DNA of 64,000 nt from Lonicera japonica (GCA_021464415.1 CM038469.1:33079883-33143882); one strand, 5' to 3'; shown: positions 32,309 through 45,074, counted from the first letter of the stretch. The notes: generated by a model not told the origin, from the sequence alone. Program-made: numbers and translations.

Positions 32309-33519
32309 TTGAGAGAACCCAATAGGGGGAAAGGAGCTCGAGAAAATATACATTATTAGGTGAAAGTGTTACGAGAATAATATATCTATTATTGGCCACA
32401 TTCCATCTGTTCCACTAAAATATTTACTTCTTAAATTCACTTTAATCTATTAAATGTTTCTAATTTATATAATTTTGTTTTTCTATGGGCTGTTAGACAA
32501 GTCAAACTTAAAGCCCACATATTTAACTATTTATAATGTATTTATAATTAAAAATAACAATATTATTTCAAATTCAAAATATGATAAATAACAAAATTGG
32601 GTTCAAACATGTGTATGAAAACAAATTATTGAAGATATTTGATGAAAAGATCCTTTACCTATCTTATCTTATACATATACTTCTCACCATATAAACATGC
32701 GAGTTTCCTCAGGAAATACGTTAAAAAATCTTTAACTAATAAAATTAGAGAGCGTAATTTTAAATACACATACTTAAACTAACCCTCTACCTACCAAAGC
32801 TTGCTTTTTACCCCCTAAACTAACTTTTATTAATTAATTTAGTGTTAAAATCTTTTAAGTGGGCCAAAAAAATAAGTGAGTGCATCTAAAATCACCCTTA
32901 AAAAATAATTGACAGTTCTTTCGAAATACATTTGGATCAAAGTCTGATTCAAATCTCAAACTTAAACTACAACAATAAATTCTGGTCCAGACTTCAAACT
33001 CATCGCTGCTGGGTAAAAGATGCCCCCCCTTTAAACATAACAAGGTAGCCATACCGGAAGGTGCGGCTGAATCACCTTGTTCTCAGGAAGAGCTAATGCT
33101 TGCTTGAGGTAAGATACTAATTATTCAGCTGAAATCTTTAAGTTCTACATGGGACGTAATCAATAGAGCACATTGCGGCCACATGAGAAATCTTCATATT
33201 TTAATACAAGAGACATTCCTATGAACCAACTGAAAAACTTTCATAATAAAAAAACATACATCTCAGAACAAAGATTTGTCCAACAATTAGTACAACATGA
33301 GCCCTAATTTCAACCTGCATGTGTTTCCACTTCACCCCAGATTTCTAAACAACGAAAATCCTTGGGGAGAATAAAAACACAGGCTCCAAAACCTAAACCC
33401 TAAAGCTACATACATACAATATAATATATTGAGAGAGATAGGGAGAGACAGATTACAATGAGATAAACATGACCATGATCGAAGCAGAGGCGAAGCAGAG
33501 GCCAAGTATTCGAAAAGGC
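32309..33519. other. Intergenic and 3' flank of the MEI2-like gene
   Basis: No separate gene supported. The part near 33100-33519 is probably 3' untranslated sequence of the minus-strand gene. I did not fix a polyadenylation site. Confidence 0.5.
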
Positions 33520-36208
33520 TCATGAGCTTCGAGCATTGCAGTTGCCGACGTTTCTCTGATCACTTGTGCTGTTACTGCCATTACGCGGTGGACAGAAAAC
33601 AACGGGGAGCCAATCTGTTGACTCACACCTAAATGTGGTGTTCTGAAAATGCCGCACAAGTGCTTCTCGCCCCTATTATTTCCATGTACCCAAACACAAA
33701 TAAGATACAGAGATGCACATCAGAACACATGACAAACAAATTTTGTTCTATCTCCAAGTTGGTTTAATTAGTGAACCAGCATGACATTTTATAAAGCAAA
33801 ACTATTGTTGAACTCTTTCGGTCGCCAAGAATTAGACCACAATAACGTAATCCCCACTTGAAAAAGATTCTAAAAATTGGGGAGAAGCATTGAAAATTGC
33901 CAAGAGTCGCATTTTCTGGAATTTTTTTAGGATGAGTAGCATTGCTCGATCATAATTGAGGTTTATATTTGCTGTAAGTTTTGACCGCTCAGATTGGCAT
34001 CATCACACACACACGTATATATACAGTATCATGTAGTACAAAATAATAGACAAGGAAACGAGCACAATCCAACAGCTCAAATATATATATATATAGCAAT
34101 TGCAAATTTCTATTTGGGTCACATGATATTGTAATGTAGTATAGTGGTGTCATCTAAATACACCTGAAAGATAACTTTTGGGGCATTTTCTATGATTCAG
34201 TTTGATGCATCTCAAAACGAAAAATATTGCTCTCAATCTGAGAGGGAGAAGAAAAATATATCACGTTCGTAGGGTAACTAAATATTACTAGTGAGTAGTT
34301 TTGTTGCCACGATCACCCTAGTTTCAGTATTTTATCATTCTAATTCGTTCAAAATAATATTAAAAAATAAATAAGGGACCTCTACAAGTGTAATTTAATC
34401 CTTGCAAAACATTAACAAATAGAGTGAGATTATACCTGGATTTTGGCCAAAGTCATTTCACAGACCTTGTGAGATAAGAAACTTCCAGAGTCTGTTTGTA
34501 TACAACCCCACTTGTATCCATTCAAAACCTCTTTAATCTTTTTTGCTGCTAATGTACTTGTGAAGTTCACAAACGCGTACCCATAGTTGTTCTTCCTCCT
34601 GAATAAAAACATATAATCTTAGTATACAGTTTAAAAGGCCAAAATGGGAAGATCATATATTCATATTTAATTTAATTTGAAAAAGAAAAAAAGGGCAAGA
34701 TTAAATGTGTCAGAAGTACTGGAGTTAATGAATGAAATTGACATACACAAAATCCATTGGCAAGTAGAGAAAATCATATGCCAAATGGCTGTCCTCATCA
34801 CAGAGTTTATCAATAAACTCCATCAGCAACTTTCTCCTGAACAATAATTATTACTGTTGGTATTAGTATAGTATTTTCATAAATAAATAATAGCAATAAA
34901 TGCAGAAATACAACAAAGAAACTAAATGCAGACCAGCTAGTATGTTCATAAATGAAAAAAAAAAAAAGAATGTTAATGTTCATGTATGTTTATGGAAAAA
35001 ACTCAAAAGCTTTAAATGATAGAAGTAATATATTCTTCATACTCATATTTCATATAAATGTATATATGATGCATTCATGCATGTGTGTATGTGTGCATGT
35101 TACAGTGTGTGGTAAAGACTGAAGATTAACATCAAACAGCAGAAACCTTATTATGACAGAAGAACAGCTAGAGTTTAATTCCCGTTAAAATGTTTCAATG
35201 AGAGGAGCCACAGATCAAAAGTCCCATAATCAGGACTTCACAAAATTCATTTTCATATACAATAAAATAAGTTTTGAAAGGTATGGGTATCGAAGCTCAA
35301 GTTCCTAAAACCCTCGAAAACCTATTACAAGTGGTCAAGTGAAAATAAAGTGTCCTTAGAAATACAAGAAAAAATTCACTAAAATAAGTTAACCTTGAAA
35401 ATACAAGAAAAGTCTCACACTTGCACTAAAAAGAACATATTAGAGTTCAAAAGGTCTCGTTCGAAGAACATATATATATGATTTTAAGTGTTAGTATTTA
35501 ATTATAGTCATATTAATAACCTTTTTGAACCCTAAAATATATACATACATAAAACATTATATGGCACATGAAACATATGTTTTTAGGAGTTCAGAGTTAA
35601 ATAACCAATAATTAAGACAAATAAATCTAAGTAAAGTAAGGGTTAAAAAAGTTTCACCTCATTTGATTAGGAATGTTCTTGATCATCACAGTCGTTTTAC
35701 CCAAGCCCCAATTTTGACCACCACCACCACCGGCGGCAGCAGACTTAGAAGATCTGGGTCTCCACTGGGTCACACAACCCTTTTTCCCTCTGCAACCAAA
35801 AACTTTCCACCTCTTCCCACTGCTAGCAAATTTGGTGAACCCACCATCATCGTTATTCTTCTTGGCCTCCAAAGGTAAATACCTTCCAACTAGCTGCTTC
35901 TTCTCTCCACCGCCCAAAAAGTCGGCGTATGGGGAGGGGGATTCAGTCGGCTGAAAATAAACTGAGTAAAAATGTGGTTCCGGCTGTGGCTGTGATTTAA
36001 TGTTGTAGTAGTAGTAGGAGTAAAAGTGAGCTAATTCTGCTTCTTGCCTGCTGTAGTGGAAGCATTGACGGTAAGGGTAGTTTGGTAATTGGTAGTACAT
36101 CACCTGAGCCTGTGGTGACACCAGCATCTCCACCGCCGCTGGTGGCTTTGTGATCTTTTGGGTGGTTGGTTCGTAGGGAAGCGCGCCTACGTTCAGCTGG
36201 TTACTCAT
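33520..36208 (-). CDS. MCT1-like: MEI2 C-terminal RRM only-like protein (four exons, 318 aa)
   Basis: Exons on the complement: 35658-36208, 34747-34836, 34436-34598, 33520-33672; the sum is 957 nt, every intron is GT-AG, and phases are 2, 2 and 0. Residues 1-170 are low complexity: Tyr-rich YSYYYYN near 84-90, Pro/Gln-rich, then basic and Gly-rich. From about residue 172 comes the MEI2-type third RRM: TTVMIKNIPN (RNP2), LYLPMDF, YGYAFVNF (RNP1), CEMTLAKIQ, then GREALVRHFQ and DWLPVVFCPPRNGS, the conserved tail of MEI2/TEL proteins. With only this RRM it fits the plant MCT class, presumed RNA-binding regulators. The last exon must be read in the frame giving GREALVRHF. The more obvious Met-initiated frame at 33453-33659 is a shadow. 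There is no stop or frameshift, so the copy looks functional. Confidence 0.9.
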
Positions 36209-36263
36209 TTTACAGAAAGAAAGAAGAGAGACAAAGTTTGTGAGAGAGACAGAGAGACTGGGG

Positions 36264-36272
36264 ATATATATA
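36264..36272 (-). promoter_or_regulatory. TATA-like core promoter of the MEI2-like gene
   Basis: TATATATAT on the minus strand, about 56 bp before the start codon. A CT-rich leader (TCTCTCTGTCTCTCTCAC, then TCTCTCTTCTTTCTTTC), typical of plant 5' untranslated regions, follows it. Confidence 0.6.
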
Positions 36273-36360
36273 GATATAATCTTTATTATGATAAAGACTC
36301 TTTGGAAGGAAGGAGAAAGTTCTAATCATCACAAAACAATTATAAATAATAAAAAAAAAG

Positions 36361-36957
36361 GGCAATTAAAAAAAAATTTATTAGAGAAAGATTTTCACAA
36401 TAAAGTTAAAGAATAATTTTTTTTTTAAATAAAGGGCTTATTTTTAATTTTATTGATAATATGACATGTGTCTTTTTTTATTATTATAAAATAATATTAC
36501 AACCTTTAAAATAAATTAAAAAATACCAATATGCATTAAAATATGGACTGCAATATGAACTTTGCAATCCATATTTCACCGCAATGTGAACTTTGCAGTC
36601 CATATTTTTAGTGCAAAGTTCATATTGCAATCCATATTTTACTACAATGTGAACTTTGCAATCCATATTTTTAGTGCAAAGTTCATATTACAGTCCATAT
36701 TTTACTGCAATATGAACTTTGCAGTTCATATTTTTTGTGTAAATTTCATAAAAAGGGGTAATTTATGTGATACATAACATGTTTTTATTAATTAAATGAT
36801 ATTTAAATTTATTCAAATACATTCATTTAAAATATAAAACAAAATAGGCCTCTTACACTATTACCAATTAAAAATAGGCCCTTCATTCAAAAAAATATTA
36901 TTCATTGAATTTTTGGTAAAAATCAATGTATAATAAGCCCTTCTACCTAATTTCTAG
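36361..36957. mobile_element. Hairpin-rich MITE-like element, copy 1
   Basis: It matches 55250-55909 in inverted orientation from end to end. The two ends of each copy are imperfect inverted repeats of about 90 bp, with GGGCTTATTA then a GGGC(C/T)TATTTTTAAT block on both sides. The centre (36542-36735) is a run of palindromic units such as ATGAACTTTGCAGTCCATAT alternating with the reverse strand. It lies about 150 bp upstream of the MEI2-like start codon, inside its likely promoter. Confidence 0.75.
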
Positions 36958-39050
36958 AAAAAAAAAAAAGAGAAAAACAAAAACTACTGAACACATTTAT
37001 ATATATAAATATATGTGTATGTGTTAGGGTATGCTCGTGTCATTTGGTACGGTGTATTAATTTTTTTTAATCAAAAACGTTTAAGATGTATTATTTAATT
37101 TAAGATACATTCAAAAAATTTACACATAAAAGAATGAAATTCAAAGAATTTTTTTTTATTTGATGTGATTTTAAAAAAATCACATGATTCAATTTAATAT
37201 TTTAGAACCAAAAATTTCTAAAGATATATTCATTTGGGTGTAACAAAGTTGGCAAGAGTGTCGACTTCTCGACCAGACAACCAAAACTTGAGCCTTGGGG
37301 ACTCTAATTACGATTTTCGTTCTTCCAAAATTTATGTTAACAGGTGTATCGATATATGGATTATAATTACTAAAGATTGAGAATGTAATTGGAATAGTAA
37401 TTCTAATTAATTCATTATATGTAATTCTTATTAGAAAAAAAAAATTACATAATTTTATAGATATAATGGATCTTGTTATATAGATTTCAATAAGTATATG
37501 TTTAAAATATATAATTTTTATTAAATTTTAAAATTTGGCGTAAAAGTTATTATATTTTCAAAGTTTTCTAAAAATTTGAGGAGAGAGAAAGTTGATGTAG
37601 TTGAGTGTGTATGATTGTGTGTGGTAATATATATCATTATATGTGTATGTTTCTATTAAATGGTGAAAATTGTGTAAAATCAAAAGAATTTAATAGTATA
37701 AACTGATTTTTAAGATAAACCACATCGTGTGGTTAAAACAAAAGATAACTTTTTGAAATTTTATCTAGACCCTTAATTGAGTTGATTTATTAAATTATTC
37801 TTAGTCAAAAAAATATTTCCTTATTATATAGATATAACATATTTATGGTTGTATAAATGGGTATATGTAGTATATTTATTATTCCAGTTCATGACTATTA
37901 TGTTAAATTGATATATTAAAAGTGTATTTATATGGTAAAAATAAGATGTAGCTGCTACATCTCTGATTATAGCGTGATGAACACAATAACGCAGAGTAAA
38001 AAAAAAAGGCAATATACTCTATATCATGTGCTGTAATGCTGAAATCAACAACAAAAATACAATATATTATATATAGCTTTTTACATTTTCAATTGCATTT
38101 TTTACTATGTGATATATTTTATAATGTAAGTTAGATATAAACTTTTAGGCTACATATTTATCATTTGCGTTAAGGATTGTCGTACTAAATATCAAATGTT
38201 ATATGTTAAATTTATTATTTATTATTAAAAAAAAAACACAAACTCAAATAAACAAACACAAAATGTAAAAATGAACGTCAATGACGATTAAGTTAGCATA
38301 GCTTGTTTGTGATATAGGACGGAAGCGAATTTAAAGGAAAAAGATTATCATCTTTTGCCTAACTTCTTGAACCCACAAGAAAAAAGAGAAAATTTTCTAA
38401 ATATTTAATATATTTATAAAAGATTGTATTCTAATACATATAGGATATGATTTATTAATATTAATTTAATCATAAACTTAAAATAATTTGGATAACTTAG
38501 AAACTACTCTAAATCAAATCTTTTAACTATAAAAAAAACTCGAATTATATAAAATAAAATATACTAAAACTAATACTTTAAATTTTATCAAAATTTTAAT
38601 AACTAAAATAATAAAATATTATTTTAAAATAATAAATTAAAATTATCTCACACGTGCCTTGTAAATCTGCTTCATTTTTAAAAGTGGCGAAGTATGTGAC
38701 GAAAGGCATATTCTCTTTGCTTGTTTGAAAAGTGTTATATAATGTTTTAATTGATTGTGTTTTTTTGGGTTACATTTTTGATTGTGTTCAATATATATCA
38801 TTTTCAAATGAATTGTCACATCAATAAAAAAAATCTACTAAAAATATAAAAGCAGAAAATACGTTTATGCATTGGCGTGTAGCAATCAGCCATGACTTAT
38901 GTACTTTGTATTTTAAAATAAGAAAAAATTTAAATATACATACCAAAACATTTTAGTTTTACTAAACTTCAAACTTGCTCCCTACACATTTTTATCAATT
39001 TCTTTTATTTTACTCCACTGTTTTTCAAAAGCCAAATGTATTTTAAGACA
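36958..39050. other. AT-rich intergenic sequence
   Basis: No gene or bounded repeat that I can support. Confidence 0.6.
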
Positions 39051-39418
39051 CTTCGGTGATATTTGATTAATATTTTGAATTGAGTTTTTAAAATATAATG
39101 TTTGAAGAATTTTAAAGTATGTTGAAAAGTAAATTTAGCTTTTATTTGAGTTTTTTACAATTAATTAAAAAATCTCATAAAAACATTTCAAAAAATAATC
39201 ACAATGAATCTTATTTTATAAATGTCAAAAAGTATGTTTCAAATATATATTTTTTATCTAATTTTGATTTTTGAATTTAAAGTTATGATATTTTAAAAAA
39301 AATTAAAAAGAGAAAGTAAAGTGAAATAAATTTTTAGAAGTATAAAAATAAAGTTGATTTTGAATTGAGTTTTTTAAATTTGGAAAATAAAAAAAAAGAC
39401 CCACCAAACATGCCTGAA
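39051..39418 (-). mobile_element. MITE, family B copy 1 (inverted)
   Basis: Ends TTCGGTGATATTTGATTAAT and, reversed, TTCAGGCATGTTTGGTGGG, followed inward by matching TTTTGAATTGAGTTTTTAAA blocks. The interior matches, in reverse complement, the copies at 42314-42685 and 60307-60633 (AAGATCCATT/ATAAAATAAGAT block, then AAAGTTATGATATTTT). No coding capacity. Confidence 0.7.
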
Positions 39419-39868
39419 CTTCTCTTCTCTTTTTCTCTCATGGCAAATAGACGGATTAAATGCAAAAATTATAGGAAAAAATTGAAGCAAATCTAATTTC
39501 TGGAGCACTTGCAAGTTGCAATAGCAACTGGATTCTATTTTTATTTTTTTGCAACAGAGATATTTTACTCTAAATCGAAATTAACTTATGGTTAGTTTTG
39601 TTTGACCCACCACTGCACATGTTTGATTGAATCAGGAACATTTTTATTGCTTAAAGCGGCTTGCTATTCATTAAGGTGAAAAAATTGCCAAGGCATGTCC
39701 ATTTTAATATGCTCCGTCTTTCTTCTTCGTCTCCTCCTCCTTGTTCTTCTTCCTTTTAATGAAAAAGGGAAAATTGATGCAGTGGCCTCCCTTTTACGGA
39801 TGTGACAATTGTACGAGCAACATAGCAAGGCTTTTCATCAATTATGATAGAATTTATTAATTCATTAA

Positions 39869-40182
39869 GGGTATGTTCGGTAGCGTTTTTAAAGACCCGT
39901 TTTTGTTTTTAAAAACCAAAAACGGATAAAAAATGAGTTCAGTGGGATGCTAACAAAAATACGAAAAATGTTTTCGGAGAATAAATTCACGTTTAAAGCA
40001 TAAAACGCAAAAACACCAAAATAACGTTCTCTCCATTCTCACTCTTGCAATCTTCGTTTTCACTGTTTTCGTTCTTAAAAAATGTTTTCACTGTTTTCGT
40101 TCTCGAAAAATTCGTTTTCTTGTTTTCATTTTCTAAAAATATTCTCAAAAAACATTATCCGAAAACGTTACTGAACGAACCC
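39869..40182. mobile_element. Tourist-type MITE (314 bp)
   Basis: Terminal inverted repeats GGGTATGTTCGGTAGCGTTTT and, at the right end reversed, GGGTTCGTTCAGTAACGTTTT. They are flanked by TAA on both sides (39866-39868, 40183-40185). A TAA/TTA duplication with G-rich ends points to the PIF/Harbinger superfamily. No coding capacity. Confidence 0.85.
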
Positions 40183-40887
40183 TAATCAACCCAAATTTAC
40201 AAATAAGTCAAACTTCAAATAAATAAATAAAACGGGGGCTCAATTTAAAAGTTTCTAAAAGAAATTTGGAACCAAATCATGCTTAGATTTACAAACTCAA
40301 AATGAATACGATGCTTAATCATCAATCCCGATGTATAGGTGAAGTCAAAGTTTTAGAAGTGGATTTAATCGATTAATTAATCTCAAATTCTCATCGTTTG
40401 CTCCATTTTCCCGGCAATCTCTCCCTTCTTTATTTTGGTGACTTTTTTCGATTGACCATCTTAATAATAATAATCTCATGTTGATTGGAAGGGGTGATGG
40501 GTGATTTGGATCGGTGAAGGTGAATAGATTTAAGGGATTGTTCGGTAACAAAATATATGTCTTTATAATTAGTTTTTAAAATTTTGGTGGGTCAAGCTTC
40601 TAGAATGATTTAGCGGGTGTAAACAAGAATTCTCAAAAAGTAATTAGGATTCATAAATTTTCATACAAGATTAGAAATTTCAAATACCTCATATATTTTA
40701 AAAGAAATTTAATTGGATGGTATTTTTTTTAAGCAAGATAAATCTGGTAACTCAATCTATTTGAATTGAAATACATATTAGAGTGATTCCCCTTGTCTTA
40801 CTAATTTGAACATCCAAAACAGATATTTGTGTAAGTAGGGTCACATTGATCATTCTTTATGATAGGTTAATATTTTCAAGTCACTAA

Positions 40888-41172
40888 GGCTCCGTTTGAT
40901 TGCAAGATGAAAAAGGAAAATAAATTAAGTTAGTTTTGGTGAAAAGATGGAAAATAAGTTGAATGATAGATGTGATATCCTCTTGATTTTTAAGTTTTTT
41001 CATGAAGAAATTTTCTTTACTTGGTGGTGAGTAAAAATTTTCCACCAAAAATATTGAAGGATGGATGATATATACTCATAAAATGAGTAACATCTCTTAC
41101 CTTATTTTCTATCTTTTCACACAAACTAACTAAATTTATTTTCTTTTTTCATCTTTGCAATCAAACGGAGCC
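40888..41172. mobile_element. Tourist-type MITE (285 bp)
   Basis: Inverted repeats of about 50 bp, nearly perfect: GGCTCCGTTTGATTGCAAGA on the left and GGCTCCGTTTGATTGCAAAG on the right, reversed, continuing with AAAATAAATT(A/T)AGTTAGTTT. TAA duplicated at 40885-40887 and 41173-41175. The high end-to-end match suggests a fairly recent insertion. Confidence 0.9.
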
Positions 41173-42313
41173 TAATATTTTTTTTTATTTTGAGTTATCG
41201 CTATATAAAATGTTTTTCTTCGGTGAAAATTTTACTAAATAAATTATCTAAATCACTTAATTAAGATCACAGCCACCCTCCTAAATAATGGTCAAAAGAT
41301 ATGATCGAACTCCTATTCAATAAGGGACAGCATATGCATTAGTTTTACTTCATTGACCCAAAAAAAAAAAAAGATTTACTTCATTGATTATGTATTGTAT
41401 TCTCACCGTGCGGTAATGCTAGCATTATTAAAATTTTGCGCAAAATAAATATATTAAATATAATTGAAGAAAGAACGTAGTTGGATTACATGATATACAT
41501 ATAACTTTTTTTTTCATTTAATTATAAAATAACGTTTAAAGTAACATTTTATCTTGCAACCGGTGTATAATTTTGTTTTTCTTAAAACTTGCTATCTTTA
41601 TCAATTTTTAAAATTATTAAATTGTCTTTGACAAGAATTTACATTTTTAAATGTTATAATTGAGTAATTGAAAAATATGAATTATCGTAATTTCTTTTGT
41701 CTTTTTTTTTTTTAAAGATTGAGGGGTATCTCATGGCGCATATCTATCACTAGTGAAACACTATTATAATAATATCAATAATTAACATTGGAAATACTAA
41801 ATTGACCTTAAAGTTATTCTAATGACAACCTTGGAGTATCTATAACGGTATAATCAAAATTATTCATCTCTTGGTCAGCGAATTATATAGTTCGTATTTA
41901 GTTAGGGCGACAGAATTCTATGTCTAATTCCATATAATTGTCTTTGATATGAATGATTAATCAAAAGAAAATATATATATATATATATATATTCTCTTTA
42001 TAATCAAAGTTAATAATCTTCTTCAATAATTAAATAAGAGACTCACTAATTCTATTAGTTAAAAAGTTGATCATTTCAAATTTAAATCATATTTTCCTTC
42101 TTTTTTTTGAAAAAAAAAATTGAATGGATTAATCTGCGACAATTAATTTAATGGACCTCATAAATTTAATTATTGAAAAAAAACAACCATTAGAAATATT
42201 TTTATTATTAACTTTAACATTTTATTAAATAAATAATTTTAATTTATTTTAATTATTTCATGGAGATGTTACTATACTACTTAACTAAGAGATAAGGTTA
42301 TTGTGGTAATTAA

Positions 42314-42685
42314 GCCCTTGTTTGGTAGCTCTCCTTTTTTCTTCTCCAAATTTTAAAAACTCAACTCAAAAACATCTTTATTTTTACGCTTTCCAAAAAA
42401 ATTTTAACTTTACTTTCTCTCTCTAAATTTTTTTTTAAAACACTATAACTTTAAATTCATAAATCAAAATTAAATAAAAAATATATATTTAAATCATACT
42501 CGTCGAGATTTATAAAATAAGATCCATTTTGATTATTTTTTAAAATTTTTTTATAAAATTTTGAGTTGGTTGAAAAAAACTCAAAAAAAAAACCAAATTC
42601 ACTTTTCAACCTACTTCAAAATTCTACCAAATACCATATTTTAAAAACTCAATTTAAAAATTTAACTCAAAACAACTATCAAGAA
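42314..42685 (+). mobile_element. MITE, family B copy 2
   Basis: Begins GCCCTTGTTTGGTAG after TAA (42311-42313) and ends ...CTATCAAGAA before TAA (42686-42688). The interior shares ACTCGTCGAGAT, ATAAAATAAGATCCATT and TTGGTTGAAAAAAACT with the copy at 60307-60633 in the same orientation. Confidence 0.75.
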
Positions 42686-42688
42686 TAA

Positions 42689-44221
42689 TTGAAAAACATT
42701 AGAGGTAAAAATTTTAGAACCATTGGATGATGCATAAACGGTGGCGATTGAGAGGTGGGTGGCAGTGAGAGTGGGGCTTTGAGATGTGAGAGTTGCAGTA
42801 GTTTTCACAGAAATGGGACATAAAATCTGTGCAATGATGAAATTATCTTTGGCTTTAAATGCTCTTTGCTTGCACGTAGAGAGACTGAGAGTGTGTTTGG
42901 CGGCGGATAAGAAGAGGAGACAATGTCTGAATGCGCAACAAAACTCGTAATTTTATTTTTGTCATAAAAACAAAACTGATAATTATGTTGCCTGCCTTCC
43001 TTCCGTTGGGTACTTGAAAAGTCTTTCCCTCACAATTTAAAAGAAAAAATATATATAGTACAAAAATGAGATAGCATATATATATATATATTATATGTTA
43101 TTTTTCTTAAGAATTATTTTTAAGTTAATTAATTTAAGATTCATTCTTTTTAACGTTTAAATGAATGATTTTTTTTTAAATTTAATAAAGATGATTTTTA
43201 TAATGTGTAAATTATTTTTACTAAATTTTATATAAAAAAAACAATCGAAAAGTAGGTTAACCTAAAATTTGAATATATGCGTAAATTTTGGATATTGAAA
43301 TTTTAGATTTTTAACTAACTCACTTCTTATTTGAGTTTTTTGATAAAATTTGGTGAAAATGATTTGCTAATTATAGAGATCATCCTCACTAAATTTAATG
43401 AAAAATTTTATTTGCTGATTTATCAAAATATATAGTCTTTAAGAGAAGGAAACCGTAATATATATTCTAATACTTCTAGATATTTTTATAAATAAAATTA
43501 AAAAAATAACTTAAATAACATGACATTTGTGCATTGAAAAGCGAGGGGAGGAATAAAAATTAATGAAGACCTAATTTAATAATGCATTAATGGTATATCA
43601 TTTGAGTCATTATTTAGAATCATAATCTAATATTTAATCTATTTATAATTACGTAAAATTTATTAAAAAAATTATAACTCAAATGAAATTTAAACCGCAC
43701 ATTGTATTTACTGAAGTATATGAGTGACAAAATGATGAGCAGTTAAAATTCATTTACTAGTATACTTTTGCGAATTTTTTTTTATTGCATAAACTTTGTT
43801 CTTTGAAAATTATAGCCTCAATGAGTTTGGGCCATGCATATATGCAGAGTGCACACATATAGCAATTGAGAAAAATTAAATAAACAATGAGTGATTGGAG
43901 TGTCTTTATACTTGTTTTTTTAGCGAGTTATACTTTCGATTTTATTTTATTTTATTTTGTCCTATATAACGATGCTCTTTAAATAGAGACATTTACACTG
44001 CAGGCCCAAGTCTTTTACAACTCAAAGAGTTAGGTCCAAATAAGTAAAAAATAAAGAAAAAATTCTAGTAGTCTTAAAGATTTCTCGTAAATTATAGCAG
44101 TTAAGAATTAGAATGCACGTATACAGGAATATAGGAGAGAAAAAAAATTCAAAAATCATACACAGGTTGAGACAACATTGGAAAATGCACTTTTTCATGT
44201 TACCCGTAACATTTGAAATCA
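42689..44221. other. AT-rich intergenic sequence
   Basis: No gene supported. It contains a short AT microsatellite near 43076. Confidence 0.55.
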
Positions 44222-44238
44222 CAGGCACGATTAGTACT

Positions 44239-45014
44239 CTCTTTTTTTAACCCAAAATTTATTTTTTTATTTTTTTTATTTTTTTTATTTTTTTAAATAA
44301 GATTGACTCAGAGCCTTTATTAGAAAGAGAAAAATACAAATACAAGAAGAACAAGAAAATAGAACACACCAAACAACTAACCAAACCTATACATGGGCTT
44401 TCCCATCAAGTCATCTATAACAACTTTCCTAATTGCTAGTATGTCATGAGACCACCTCGTGAATTCATCATACGCAAGAGCGCTATTGGACATAATATCC
44501 GCAGGAACATTCCCCTCTCTATATATATGAGATGCACGGAATTCCACATGTTGCAGCATAGATATGCACCGCTCCCATTGCCGACAAAGCTTCCACGAGG
44601 GAGCATAATCTCGTTTGAAGAAATTTTGAAGCGTCAAAGACGAGTCCATTTCCAACCAAATTTTGGTCCATCCTTTAGAAAAAGCAAGCTCCACAACAAG
44701 AATGACAGCAAAAAATTCAGCAAAATAAGCATTTTCCGCACCCAATCGCTGCACAAAAGCACCACATACAAACCTGCGACAATTTCGAAACACGCCACCG
44801 CAAGCAGCCACGTTAGACTTAGACAGACCATCTGTATTACACTTAATCCACCCATTAAGAGGAGGATACCACTGCACTTATGTAATACGAGGGGCTTTAC
44901 AAGGGTGACACGTAACTCCGAAGCTTTTAATAACCGGCAGGTCATTAACAGAATTGAACATAGTTCCTTTAGATAAAAGACTAGCTTCTTTAACCCATCC
45001 AATCACAATAGCAC
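44239..45014 (-). mobile_element. 5'-truncated LINE with RNase H tail and target duplication
   Basis: A T-rich tract at 44242-44300 on the plus strand is the A-rich tail of a minus-strand LINE. The insert is bounded by 17-bp direct repeats, CAGGCACGATTAGTACT (44222-44238) and CAGGCACAATTAGTACT (45015-45031), with one mismatch. Only the 3' end of the element, the RNase H domain, is present, as expected for incomplete reverse transcription. Confidence 0.9.
44377..44877 (-). pseudogene. LINE RNase H domain fragment
   Basis: A 166-codon frame starting WYPPLNGWIKCNTDGLSK, where the D in NTDG is the first RNase H catalytic position. GGVFRNC, a region with AEFFAVILVVELA (second acidic residue) and WLEMDSSL (third acidic position) follow, then HIYREGNVPAD near the C-terminus. 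This is the plant LINE-associated RNase H, often annotated as ribonuclease H protein At1g65750-like. Upstream the frame continues only after an in-frame TAA, so the parent polyprotein is gone. The active site itself looks preserved. Confidence 0.85.
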
Positions 45015-45074
45015 CAGGCACAATTAGTACTTGCTTATTTTAGGATTTTTTTTTAAATATGCTTCTTTTCAATT

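Noticed and set aside
33453..33659. 68-residue minus-strand ORF in the last exon of the MEI2-like gene
   Set aside because: It is out of phase with the spliced upstream exons; the correct phase gives the conserved family tail and stops at 33520.
36484..36777. Short ORFs rich in repeated YGLQ- and MNFAVHIF-like motifs on both strands
   Set aside because: They translate the palindromic array of the MITE-like element; repeats on both strands reflect DNA structure, not protein.
44446..44976. 176-codon plus-strand ORF
   Set aside because: It is antisense to the LINE RNase H fragment, which has clear motifs on the minus strand.
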